A stretch of DNA of 64,000 nt from Maribacter halichondriae (GTDB lineage: Bacteria; Bacteroidota; Bacteroidia; Flavobacteriales; Flavobacteriaceae), in assembly GCF_027474825.1 (NCBI RefSeq), contig NZ_CP107030.1, forward strand, positions 3,600,001 through 3,664,000, given 5' to 3'. The translations under genes and the position numbers were made by a program. Shown in pieces: positions 55,101-63,012 of this stretch. The notes under the pieces are model-generated. The model did no database searches. It saw only the letters and a program-made list of their open reading frames with translations, and was not told the DNA's origin. Every line of letters starts with the position of its first letter. The stretch's first letter is position 1.

Positions 55101-55577
55101 TTAGCTGTTTGTGTTTTCTTTTGTGCCCGCCTTCTCCGCCGGCTGGTTTTTTGTGCCGTAAAAATACAGCGAATGCGTGTTTATTTTGATATCGAAAACC
55201 TCTTCGATTGTCTTTTTTATGGATTGGATCCTTGGATCGCAGAACTCCATTACTTCTCCCGTATCGGTAAGGATAACATGGTCATGCTGACGATCAAAAT
55301 ATGACTTTTCGTACTGGGCCTGATTTTTCCCGAATTGATGCTTACGCACCAATTTGCAATCCAATAAAAGTTCGATGGTATTGTACAAAGTTGCACGACT
55401 CACCCTATAATTTTTATTCTTCATGTTGATGTAGAGCGACTCTATATCAAAATGTTCATCACTATCATAAATCTCTTGAAGAATAGCATAACGCTCGGGC
55501 GTTTTTCTGTGACCATTCTCCTCTAGAAAAGTGGTAAAAACGTTTTTGACTATTTCTTGATTTTTATTGGAAGCCAT
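55101..55577 (-). CDS. Fur family transcriptional regulator
   Basis: This 158-residue protein has a winged-helix DNA-binding domain (~20-90: [43 protein letters not shown]) and a dimerisation domain with metal ligands in [21 protein letters not shown]. The CxxC structural zinc motifs of many Fur/PerR proteins are absent, so it belongs to the Cys-poor Fur type; whether it senses Fe, Zn or peroxide is open. Its operon link to purA is unusual but tight. Confidence 0.88.
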   Translation of the reverse strand: MASNKNQEIVKNVFTTFLEENGHRKTPERYAILQEIYDSDEHFDIESLYINMKNKNYRVSRATLYNTIELLLDCKLVRKHQFGKNQAQYEKSYFDRQHDHVILTDTGEVMEFCDPRIQSIKKTIEEVFDIKINTHSLYFYGTKNQPAEKAGTKENTNS

Positions 55578-55736
55578 GCCCTACATTTTCTTCGACAATT
55601 CACAAAGGTACAGTTAAATTCTTAGTACTAGAACACCGTTTTATCAACAGAAAGTGAACATGCGCTAAAATGGGCCAACAACTATATACTTTATTCACTG
55701 CTATTTATAAATGGATTTTCTGTAATTGGGAATAAC

Positions 55737-57941
55737 CTAAACTCTTGTGACCTTATCGATACCGTTGATCTGTTTTAGATTGGAGATTAACTTTTTGAGG
55801 ATGCTATTGTTTTTGACCACAACGGTTATTCTGCCCGTGAAGGTTCCTCCATCAGTACTGAAGTTCAGATTACGCATGTTTACATGCATGTTGTCGGAGA
55901 TTACTTCTGTAATCTCACTAACCAGGCCTAAATTGTCAATTCCTGTCAACTGAATTTCCGATTTAAATTCTTCTTGGGTGGAGTCAATCCACTTGGCACT
56001 TATAATACGGTACGCATAGTTGGATTGCAGCGAGATTGCATTCGGACAGTTTTTCTTGTGTACCTTGATGCCATCGTTTACACTGATAAAGCCGAATACT
56101 TCATCACCGGGGATAGGGTTACAGCATTGCGAAAGTTTGTAATCCAGTTTTTCTTCTTCCTTCCCAAATACAAGCATATCGTATTTTGAGGTAATCTCGT
56201 CCTTATCGATATCTTCCGGTACTGGAGTTCTTCGAATCTTATTTTTAAAGAAACTTATGAACGCATTATTGTACGAGGAAGCGAAATCTTTGATCTTTTG
56301 ATTGTCGATGGCCCCTATGCCAACACGATAAAAAAGGTCTAAGCTGGTCTTCAGTTTAAAGAAGATTACCATTTTATTGACCACATCTTCGTTAAGGGTA
56401 ACTTTTTGGGATTTTAATTTTCGTCGCAAAATTTCCTTGCCCTCTTCCGCGGTAGATTTTTTCTCTTCGCGCAACGACGATTTAATTTTTGCCCGAGCCC
56501 TTGCGGTATTCGCGTAGTCCAACCAATTCTGATTGGGTTTGGCCTGCTCCGACGTGATGATCTCTACTTGGTCACCACTGTTCAAGGTGGTATTTAACGG
56601 CACCAATTTTCCATTTACTTTGGCACCACGGGTGCGCATACCTACTTCGGTATGGATGTTAAAGGCAAAGTCGAGCGGCGTGGCCCCTTTTGGCAACGAC
56701 TTCAATTCTCCTTTGGGTGTAAAAACAAAGATTTCTTTTGAATAGAGGTTGAGTTTGAATTCTTCTACAAAGTCGACCGCATTGGCGGTGGCGTTCTCCA
56801 AGGCTTCCTGCAACCGGTTCAACCACACATCGATACCTTGTTCTTTTTGATCACCATGTTTGTATTTGAAGTGTGCGGCGTATCCTTTCTCCGCTATCTC
56901 GTGCATACGTTCGCTTCGAATCTGTACCTCGACCCATCGACCTTTCGGACCCATCACAGTAATATGTAAGGCCTCATAGCCAGTAGATTTTGGAGAAGAA
57001 ATCCAATCTCGTAAACGAACCGGGTTTGGCGTGAAATGATCCGTTACAATGGAATATATTTTCCAGGCCAAGAACTTTTCATTCTGCGCATCGGAACGAT
57101 AGATAATGCGAATTGCAAATTTGTCATAAATCTCTTCGAAAGACACGTTCTGTGTGTTCATTTTACGACGCATGGAGTAGATGGATTTCATTCTACCCTT
57201 TATGGTGTATTCAAGCTTTTCTTGATCTAGTGATTGCTTAATGATACCTGTGAAGGCATCAATATAAGCTTGCTGTTCTTCTTTAGAACCCTCAATTTTT
57301 CGTTTTATATCTTTATAAACATTGGGCTCTGTGTATTTTAGGCTTAAATCTTCAAGTTCTGTCTTGATATTGTACAATCCGATTCTATGGGCCAGGGGAG
57401 CATAGATGTATAAGGTCTCGGATGCAATTTGTACCTGCTTGTGCTCGGGCATAGAATCCAGTGTCAGCATGTTGTGGTAACGGTCCGCAATTTTAATAAT
57501 GATTACACGGACATCATCGTGCAGAGTAAGCAACATTTTTCTGAAATTCTCGGCTTGTTGCGAGATGTTCATGTCCTTTTTCAGGTGTGCTATTTTGGTG
57601 AGTCCGTCAACGATTCGCGCTATGGTTTCGCCGAACATTCGCTCGATATCGTCGAGGGTGTATTCGGTATCCTCGACGACGTCATGTAGAAGCGCGGAAG
57701 CAATGGAGACTGCATCTAAACCAATTTCAGAGGCAACAATTTTAGCAACGGCAATGGGGTGAAAAATATAAGCTTCCCCAGACTTTCTTCGCTGGTTTTT
57801 ATGAGCGTCTACTGCAATTTCAAATGCTGCCCGTATCAGTTTCTTGTCATCATCCGACAAGGTCTGATAGCTGATGCGAAGCAATTCTTTATACTGCTTG
57901 GCAATTTCCTTATTTTCTTTTTCTAACGTTGCTTGTGTCAT
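55737..57941 (-). CDS. Bifunctional (p)ppGpp synthetase/hydrolase (RelA/SpoT homologue)
   Basis: This 734-residue stringent-response enzyme has, in order: an HD hydrolase domain (~45-190; ALLHDVVEDTEYT is the HD motif), a synthetase domain (~240-350; SIYSMRRKMNTQN, FAIRIIYR), a TGS domain (~395-455; IFVFTPKGELKSLPKGATPL), a zinc-finger-like CNPIPGDE segment and a C-terminal ACT domain. Both catalytic sites look complete. The protein makes and degrades ppGpp in response to amino-acid starvation. It stands ~45 bp from the M48 protease gene. Confidence 0.94.
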   Translation of the reverse strand: MTQATLEKENKEIAKQYKELLRISYQTLSDDDKKLIRAAFEIAVDAHKNQRRKSGEAYIFHPIAVAKIVASEIGLDAVSIASALLHDVVEDTEYTLDDIERMFGETIARIVDGLTKIAHLKKDMNISQQAENFRKMLLTLHDDVRVIIIKIADRYHNMLTLDSMPEHKQVQIASETLYIYAPLAHRIGLYNIKTELEDLSLKYTEPNVYKDIKRKIEGSKEEQQAYIDAFTGIIKQSLDQEKLEYTIKGRMKSIYSMRRKMNTQNVSFEEIYDKFAIRIIYRSDAQNEKFLAWKIYSIVTDHFTPNPVRLRDWISSPKSTGYEALHITVMGPKGRWVEVQIRSERMHEIAEKGYAAHFKYKHGDQKEQGIDVWLNRLQEALENATANAVDFVEEFKLNLYSKEIFVFTPKGELKSLPKGATPLDFAFNIHTEVGMRTRGAKVNGKLVPLNTTLNSGDQVEIITSEQAKPNQNWLDYANTARARAKIKSSLREEKKSTAEEGKEILRRKLKSQKVTLNEDVVNKMVIFFKLKTSLDLFYRVGIGAIDNQKIKDFASSYNNAFISFFKNKIRRTPVPEDIDKDEITSKYDMLVFGKEEEKLDYKLSQCCNPIPGDEVFGFISVNDGIKVHKKNCPNAISLQSNYAYRIISAKWIDSTQEEFKSEIQLTGIDNLGLVSEITEVISDNMHVNMRNLNFSTDGGTFTGRITVVVKNNSILKKLISNLKQINGIDKVTRV

Positions 57942-57985
57942 GAAATATTAAAAATACATCGATCTTTACTAGCAAGCAACAAAAA

Positions 57986-59212
57986 TTATGCCCGAAGATT
58001 CTTGATTCTTTGGATAAGGGGTGGATGTGAATAATGCATGAACACATAAGCAGGATGGGGGGTAAGGTTGCTCAGGCTATTCTTGGAAAGTTTTTTTAAG
58101 GAAGTAATCAAAGGTTCGGCCCCAAACGTATTCTTGGCATAATCATCGGCCTGATATTCGAATTTTCGGGAGAGGTAGTTCATGATCAAACCGGTCAATT
58201 CCGAAATCGGTCTGTACAGAATGCCAAAACCGATAAGTGCTGCATGAAAACTAGGTCGGGTTACTCCAATGGCCAATGAAATATCAGGATTGTTAATAAA
58301 TAGAGAAAGAATATACAAGGTCAAACCGGTAGTGACAATCGATGCAACTAAATTGAATAAGATGTGTTTTCGCTTGTAGTGCCCAACTTCATGCGCCAAA
58401 ACCGCCACAATTTCATCTTCCTCAAGATCGTTGATTAGCGTATCATAAAGGGTCACTCGCTTTTCTTTGCCGAAACCTGAAAAATAAGCATTGGCCTTGG
58501 TAGAGCGTTTTGACCCATCGATTACGAAGATATTTTGTAGTTCAAAACCAACTTTTTTGGCGTAGGCTTCGATCTTACTTTTTAAACTTCCGGTTTCCAA
58601 AGGGGTCTGTTTGTTGAATAATGGCACAATTAAACGACTGTAGAATAGGTTCATAAAAAGGGTGAAAACAGTAATGATGCCCCAAGCATGGATCCAAAAA
58701 TTACTACCGGCCACTTTATAGAACACCATGATGGCAGCTAGAATTCCACCGCCCAATATTCCTGACATCAGCCATCCTTTTAACTTGTCGATAAAAAATA
58801 GTTTTCGACTTGTTTTATTGAACCCGAACTTTTCTTCGATGACAAAAGTGGAATAATATGAAAACGGAGTGGTAATAATATCGCTACCAATCATGATAAT
58901 TCCGAAAAATAATAAGGCCATACCTTTGACATTGCCTGTAATCGACCTGACGATATTGTCGATCCACTCGAATCCGCCGAAAATCAAGAATCCCAGAGTC
59001 AATACTAGGGAAAATGCCGAGCTCACCAGACCAAACCGATATCGGGTCTTTTTATATGCTTGTGATTTCTGGTATTCTTGTATGTCGAAGACATCGTTGA
59101 GTTCTTCTGGTACAGGGTCTGCATAGCGCCTTGCATTGAGGTAATCTAGAAAAGTCTCCAACAAGAATTGGGCTATAAGAATAGCAATAATGATATGGAA
59201 AAGAGTGCTCAT
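57986..59212 (-). CDS. M48 family metallopeptidase (STE24/CAAX protease type)
   Basis: This 408-residue integral membrane protease has five or more helices. The zinc motif is VLAHEVGHYKRKHI (HExxH) near residue 277, with the third ligand Glu in FEYQADDYAKNTFG. The order of helices before and after this motif matches the STE24 type, not HtpX. In bacteria such proteases act in membrane-protein quality control. No partner gene is visible. Confidence 0.9.
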   Translation of the reverse strand: MSTLFHIIIAILIAQFLLETFLDYLNARRYADPVPEELNDVFDIQEYQKSQAYKKTRYRFGLVSSAFSLVLTLGFLIFGGFEWIDNIVRSITGNVKGMALLFFGIIMIGSDIITTPFSYYSTFVIEEKFGFNKTSRKLFFIDKLKGWLMSGILGGGILAAIMVFYKVAGSNFWIHAWGIITVFTLFMNLFYSRLIVPLFNKQTPLETGSLKSKIEAYAKKVGFELQNIFVIDGSKRSTKANAYFSGFGKEKRVTLYDTLINDLEEDEIVAVLAHEVGHYKRKHILFNLVASIVTTGLTLYILSLFINNPDISLAIGVTRPSFHAALIGFGILYRPISELTGLIMNYLSRKFEYQADDYAKNTFGAEPLITSLKKLSKNSLSNLTPHPAYVFMHYSHPPLIQRIKNLRA

Positions 59213-59272
59213 ATCTGGTCTGGTATATGAAGATTGCTGTAGTGCTTGAGTGCCATCTCTGATTACTGAAGG

Positions 59273-60085
59273 CTACAATCCCCTTTGTCTTTTAGCCTCA
59301 AAGATAAGTATTGCAGCCGATACCGATACGTTCATCGAATCAATTTCGCCCTGCATCGGAATAACGATATTTTGATCCGACTGTTCTAGCCATGCTTCGC
59401 TGAGTCCGGTGGCTTCAGTGCCTACTACGATAGCCGTAGGGTGTTTAAAATCGGTTTCGATATAGTTTTTCGCTGCGGACAGGGCCGCGCAATAGATCTT
59501 GATTTTATGGGCTTTTAAAAAGGCGATGACCTCGGTTGTGCTTCCTGTGGCAATCGTATTTGTAAAGACACAGCCTACGCTCGAACGTATGATATTCGGG
59601 TTGTACAAGTCCCCTTTGGGGTTGGCAATGATCACCGCATCCAAGTTCGCGGCATCTGCGGTACGCAGTAAGGCACCTATGTTTCCTGGTTTTTCTGGGG
59701 CTTCGGCTACCAAGACCAGTGGATTTTTGTTTGTGAATTTGAGGTTTTCCAGCGTGTGCAGCTTACTTTTTACGATAGCTAAAATACCTTCTGTTGTCTC
59801 GCGATATGCCATTTTTTGGTAAACATCCCTGGATACGGAAATAATCTCAGGTCGGGGTTTTGATTCAGGAATTAATGCGAGAATTTCTTCTTTGGAAATG
59901 ATATCGGAAAAGAAAAGTAATCGGTCAATTTCATAGTTACCTTTCATGGCCAATTGTAACTCGCGCTGCCCTTCCAGAACAAATAAGTCTGACTTTTTCC
60001 GTTCCCGTGATTTTTCCCTCAAAGTCAAAACCTTTTTGACCAAAGGATTTTGAAGACTACTGATTTCCTTAATTTCGCGCATCAT
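59273..60085 (-). CDS. TrmH/SpoU family RNA 2'-O-methyltransferase
   Basis: This 270-residue protein has an N-terminal substrate-binding domain (~1-95, ISSLQNPLVKKVLTLREKSR) and a C-terminal SPOUT methyltransferase with a trefoil knot. Motif 1 is EAPEKPGNIGALLRTADAAN, motif 2 VVGTEATGLSEAWLE, motif 3 IPMQGEIDSMNVSVSAAILI. It methylates a 2'-OH in rRNA or tRNA; the target is not clear from sequence. The start could also be the second ATG one codon later. Confidence 0.9.
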   Translation of the reverse strand: MMREIKEISSLQNPLVKKVLTLREKSRERKKSDLFVLEGQRELQLAMKGNYEIDRLLFFSDIISKEEILALIPESKPRPEIISVSRDVYQKMAYRETTEGILAIVKSKLHTLENLKFTNKNPLVLVAEAPEKPGNIGALLRTADAANLDAVIIANPKGDLYNPNIIRSSVGCVFTNTIATGSTTEVIAFLKAHKIKIYCAALSAAKNYIETDFKHPTAIVVGTEATGLSEAWLEQSDQNIVIPMQGEIDSMNVSVSAAILIFEAKRQRGL

Positions 60086-60143
60086 TACAAAAGTAATTTA
60101 ATTACAATTGCTCCGACGAATGGGAAAAACTAAAAACGTAACA

Positions 60144-60932
60144 ATGAGATTATTGACTTTAGCCTTTACTATTTTGGCTTTTACGGCTTGTAAGGAAATC
60201 AAAAAAGAAGCTATTCAACCTAAAATGGAAGAAGAAACGACTTCAAAGGAGTTTCCTGAAACAATTTTCAAAATTTTTGAAGCGCATGGCGGATTCGATA
60301 CCTATATCACCAATAGGGTACTTTCTTTTGAAATTCCAAAAGACGATATGACCGAGGCCCATACCATCGATTTGAAGACAAGAAACGAAAAGATAACCAT
60401 GGGCGATATTGCAATGGGGTATGATGGTTCTGAATTTTGGCTGTTGGATGAGAAAGGTGAATACAAAGGCGATCCGATTTTCTACCATAATTTGATTTTC
60501 TATTTTTATAATATGCCTTTTGTCTTGGCCGATGATGGAATACATTATGAAAAGACCGAAAGTCTTGAATTTGAGGGAAAGAACTATCCGGGTATCAAGA
60601 TAAGTTACGATGCGGGAATTGGCTCATCTTCGAAGGACGAATATTTTATTTATTATAATCCGGAGACATTTCAAATGGAATGGTTAGGGTACACTGTGAC
60701 CTATCGAAGCAATGAGAAATCAGATAATGTACGATGGATTCGGTATATCGATTGGATGAACGTAGACGGTTTGACCCTACCTAAATCTATCACATGGTAC
60801 GCGTATGAAGGCAGAACGATCAAGGAAGCGAAGAATACAGTTTCATTTGAAAATGTCATTTTAGCGAAAACAAAAAAATCGGATACTTTTTTCGCCAAGC
60901 CCGAAAATGCCAAAGTGGTCACAAAGGAATAG
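60144..60932 (+). CDS. DUF6503-like lipoprotein
   Basis: The start is placed at 60144 (MRLLTLAFTILAFTAC), which gives a lipoprotein signal with lipobox LAFTAC and 262 residues; an upstream ATG adds twelve. The mature part is beta-rich, resembling LolA/LolB- or LppX-type half-barrels (FEGKNYPGIKISYDAG; YFIYYNPETFQMEWLGYTV). I recognise it as DUF6503-like. Its function is unknown. It precedes the molybdopterin genes by ~50 bp but may be independent. Confidence 0.75.
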   Translation: MRLLTLAFTILAFTACKEIKKEAIQPKMEEETTSKEFPETIFKIFEAHGGFDTYITNRVLSFEIPKDDMTEAHTIDLKTRNEKITMGDIAMGYDGSEFWLLDEKGEYKGDPIFYHNLIFYFYNMPFVLADDGIHYEKTESLEFEGKNYPGIKISYDAGIGSSSKDEYFIYYNPETFQMEWLGYTVTYRSNEKSDNVRWIRYIDWMNVDGLTLPKSITWYAYEGRTIKEAKNTVSFENVILAKTKKSDTFFAKPENAKVVTKE

Positions 60933-60979
60933 AAAATCCTCTTTTTTTAAGTAAATTGAACTTTCAATTAAAAGAATAG

Positions 60980-61222
60980 ATGGAATTATTGTTATTCGGA
61001 ATAGCCAAAGATATCGTCGGCGAATCGGTTATTGATTTGTCGGATAAGGATTGCTTGCCCACTTCGGTGGCGGAACTTAAGAAGCTTTTGGCCGCCGCTT
61101 ATCCCGATTTCTCAAAACTTTCATCCTTGGCCATTGCAGTAAATAGCGAATATGCCGATGATGATGTCGTTTTGGACAAGGATGATGAAATAGCTATAAT
61201 TCCGCCAGTAAGTGGGGGATAA
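60980..61222 (+). CDS. moaD: Molybdopterin synthase sulfur carrier subunit MoaD
   Basis: This 80-residue ubiquitin-like protein ends in PPVSGG; the terminal Gly-Gly becomes a thiocarboxylate that donates sulfur to precursor Z. The fold core is MELLLFGIAKDIVGESVID and KDDEIAIIPP. The stop overlaps the moaE start by one base (TAATG), so the subunits are translationally coupled. The Gly is charged by MoeB-like enzymes such as the protein at 63.0 kb. Confidence 0.93.
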   Translation: MELLLFGIAKDIVGESVIDLSDKDCLPTSVAELKKLLAAAYPDFSKLSSLAIAVNSEYADDDVVLDKDDEIAIIPPVSGG

Positions 61223-61641
61223 TGGAACATATTGTTGTTGAAATAGTCGATGAAATTGATACTTCCCAAGTGTTCACGGACCTGTCCCATGCACATAGCG
61301 GGGGTATTTGCATTTTTGTAGGAACCGTTCGTGAATTCACTCAAAATGAGGAAGTTGTTTCTTTGGAATTCGAGACCTACGAAAAAATGGCACTAAAGGA
61401 AATGAATAAGATTGCCTCGGATGCCACAGCGAAATGGAATTTGAACAAAGTGGTCATACGCCATGCGGTAGGTGCGAAACAAGTTGAGGAACCTGTAGTT
61501 ATTGTAGGTGCTTCTTCCGCCCATCGGGATGCTTGTTTTGAAGCTTGTCGATATCTTATCGATACTTTAAAAGAAACCGTTCCCATTTGGAAAAAAGAAA
61601 TTTTTAAGAATAAAACAGTTTGGGTTTCGGCGCATCCGTAG
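61222..61641 (+). CDS. moaE: Molybdopterin synthase catalytic subunit MoaE
   Basis: This 139-residue protein pairs with MoaD to add two sulfurs and form molybdopterin. HSGGICIFVGTVREFTQNEEV holds the conserved GTVR/NxG-type active site; RHAVGAKQVEEPVVIV and SSAHRDACFEACRYLIDTLK follow, with the catalytic Lys in PIWKKEIF near the end. The length and motif order are standard. It overlaps moaD by one base. Confidence 0.94.
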   Translation: MEHIVVEIVDEIDTSQVFTDLSHAHSGGICIFVGTVREFTQNEEVVSLEFETYEKMALKEMNKIASDATAKWNLNKVVIRHAVGAKQVEEPVVIVGASSAHRDACFEACRYLIDTLKETVPIWKKEIFKNKTVWVSAHP

Positions 61642-61647
61642 GTTTAA

Positions 61648-61691
61648 GGTACGAGGTACGAGGTACGAAATACGAGGTTCGAAGTGCGAAG
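61648..61691. repeat. GGTACGA-type short tandem repeat
   Basis: About six imperfect units of GGTACGA/GAGGTACGA follow moaE. The gap 61642-61896 also holds a perfect hairpin (CCTCCCCT...AGGGGAGG, 61718-61739), a CCCGCTAGCTGGCGGGG stem and a REP-like palindrome. It looks like intergenic repeat filler, and the hairpins may act on the mRNA. Confidence 0.75.
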
Positions 61692-61855
61692 TTTAAAAAA
61701 AGTAAAAGGTAAAAGCTCCTCCCCTCAGACGAGGGGAGGTGGACCCGCTAGCTGGCGGGGACGGAGGGGTTGAAAACCCAAGCCTTTGCTGGAAAAAACC
61801 GAACTTTAGAGTCAATGCCCAAACCCTAAACGAGCCCAGCCAACTAAATAAAAAT

Positions 61856-61875
61856 ATTCCCGCCTTCGCGGGAAT
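61856..61875. repeat. REP-like palindrome ATTCCCGC...GCGGGAAT
   Basis: This is a 20-bp palindrome with a TT-centred loop just upstream of moaC. The same arms, followed by the same GACA, occur at 12355-12394 around a longer insert. It could fold in the leader of the moaC mRNA. Confidence 0.72.
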
Positions 61876-61896
61876 GACAATAAAATTTCATCTTTA

Positions 61897-62369
61897 ATGA
61901 CAAAACAACTTTCACACATAGATGAGGCTGGCAAGGCTTCTATGGTTGATGTATCCGACAAAAGCACATCCGTGAGAACGGCTAGGGCGTCGGGGAAAGT
62001 ACTTTTCCTTCGGATGTTTTTGACCAACTTGCAGCGGATGATTTCCTTGGAAAAAAAGGAAGTATCATTCAAACGGCAATTATCGCAGGAATCCAAGCCG
62101 TTAAAAAAACGGCTGAATTGATTCCTTTGTGCCATCAATTGAACCTATCTAAAATACAATTGCATATTGAACCAAGTGATAAAGCATTACAAATCTCGTG
62201 CAGCGTTAAATGCAACGAACGGACCGGAGTCGAAATGGAAGCTTTGACAGGGGTATCCGTCGCAGCTCTGACCATCTACGATATGTGCAAGGCCTTGAGT
62301 CATGACATTACGATTTCAGAAATACAATTACAACAAAAAACAGGAGGGAAGAATGACTTCAACCGCTAA
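61897..62369 (+). CDS. moaC: Cyclic pyranopterin monophosphate synthase MoaC (one frameshift)
   Basis: The frame from 61897 drifts after residue ~37; one C added at 62007-62008 restores [10 protein letters not shown] and runs on to 62369, for ~157 residues. The N-terminal [17 protein letters not shown] and the active-site blocks [11 protein letters not shown] and [19 protein letters not shown] (with catalytic Lys/Asp: [10 protein letters not shown]) are intact. MoaC converts 3',8-cH2GTP to cPMP in molybdopterin synthesis. It overlaps mobA by 17 bp. The break is probably an error. Confidence 0.92.
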
Positions 62370-62948
62370 AATCTACGGACTGGTGCTCTCCGGAGGAAAA
62401 AGCTCTCGTATGGGTACGGATAAGGGTTTGATTGACTATCATGGAGCCCCCCAACGTGAATATTTGTATGATTTGCTGAGTCAGGTTTGCGAACGAACGT
62501 TCATCAGCTTGCGCGAAGAGCAAGAATCTGAATTACCGGCAAGAATGCAAACCATTATTGATTTAAACGAATTCAAAGGACCATACAATGGACTTTTATC
62601 GGCCCATAAAAAATTCCCTGATGTAGCATGGTTGGTCTTGGCCTGCGACCTTCCCTAATGGAATTGGAAGCATTAAAAGAATTGATCGCGGCCCGAAATC
62701 CTGATCGCGAAGCAACCGCATTTGCCTTAGAAGAAAACCCACTACCGGAACCTCTTTGTGCCATTTGGGAGCCGCAAGCATTACAAAATTCAATTAAGTA
62801 TTTAGAAAGGGGCAATGGTACTTGTCCGAGAAAATACTTGATCAATCATGATACGGAGTTGGTTTTTCCAAGTAATGAAAATGTATTATTGAACGCAAAT
62901 TCTGAAGAAGAGTATAAAGAGGCTTTGAAGAAGTTGGCGGAGGTATGA
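62353..62948 (+). CDS. mobA: Molybdenum cofactor guanylyltransferase MobA (one frameshift)
   Basis: The start is at 62353 ([20 protein letters not shown]). One C added to the run 62653-62655 joins the frame that stops after ACDLP to the one ending LKKLAEV, giving ~198 residues. The nucleotide-binding motif is [16 protein letters not shown], and [11 protein letters not shown] holds the metal-binding Asp. MobA links GMP to molybdopterin. It overlaps moaC and precedes the ThiF-like gene. The homologue is the usual length. Confidence 0.9.
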
Positions 62949-63012
62949 TAGTGTTTTTTTGGCTTCCCTCGTAAGACCTGACGGAAGAACTTAAAAAAGT
63001 AAAGATTAGAAT

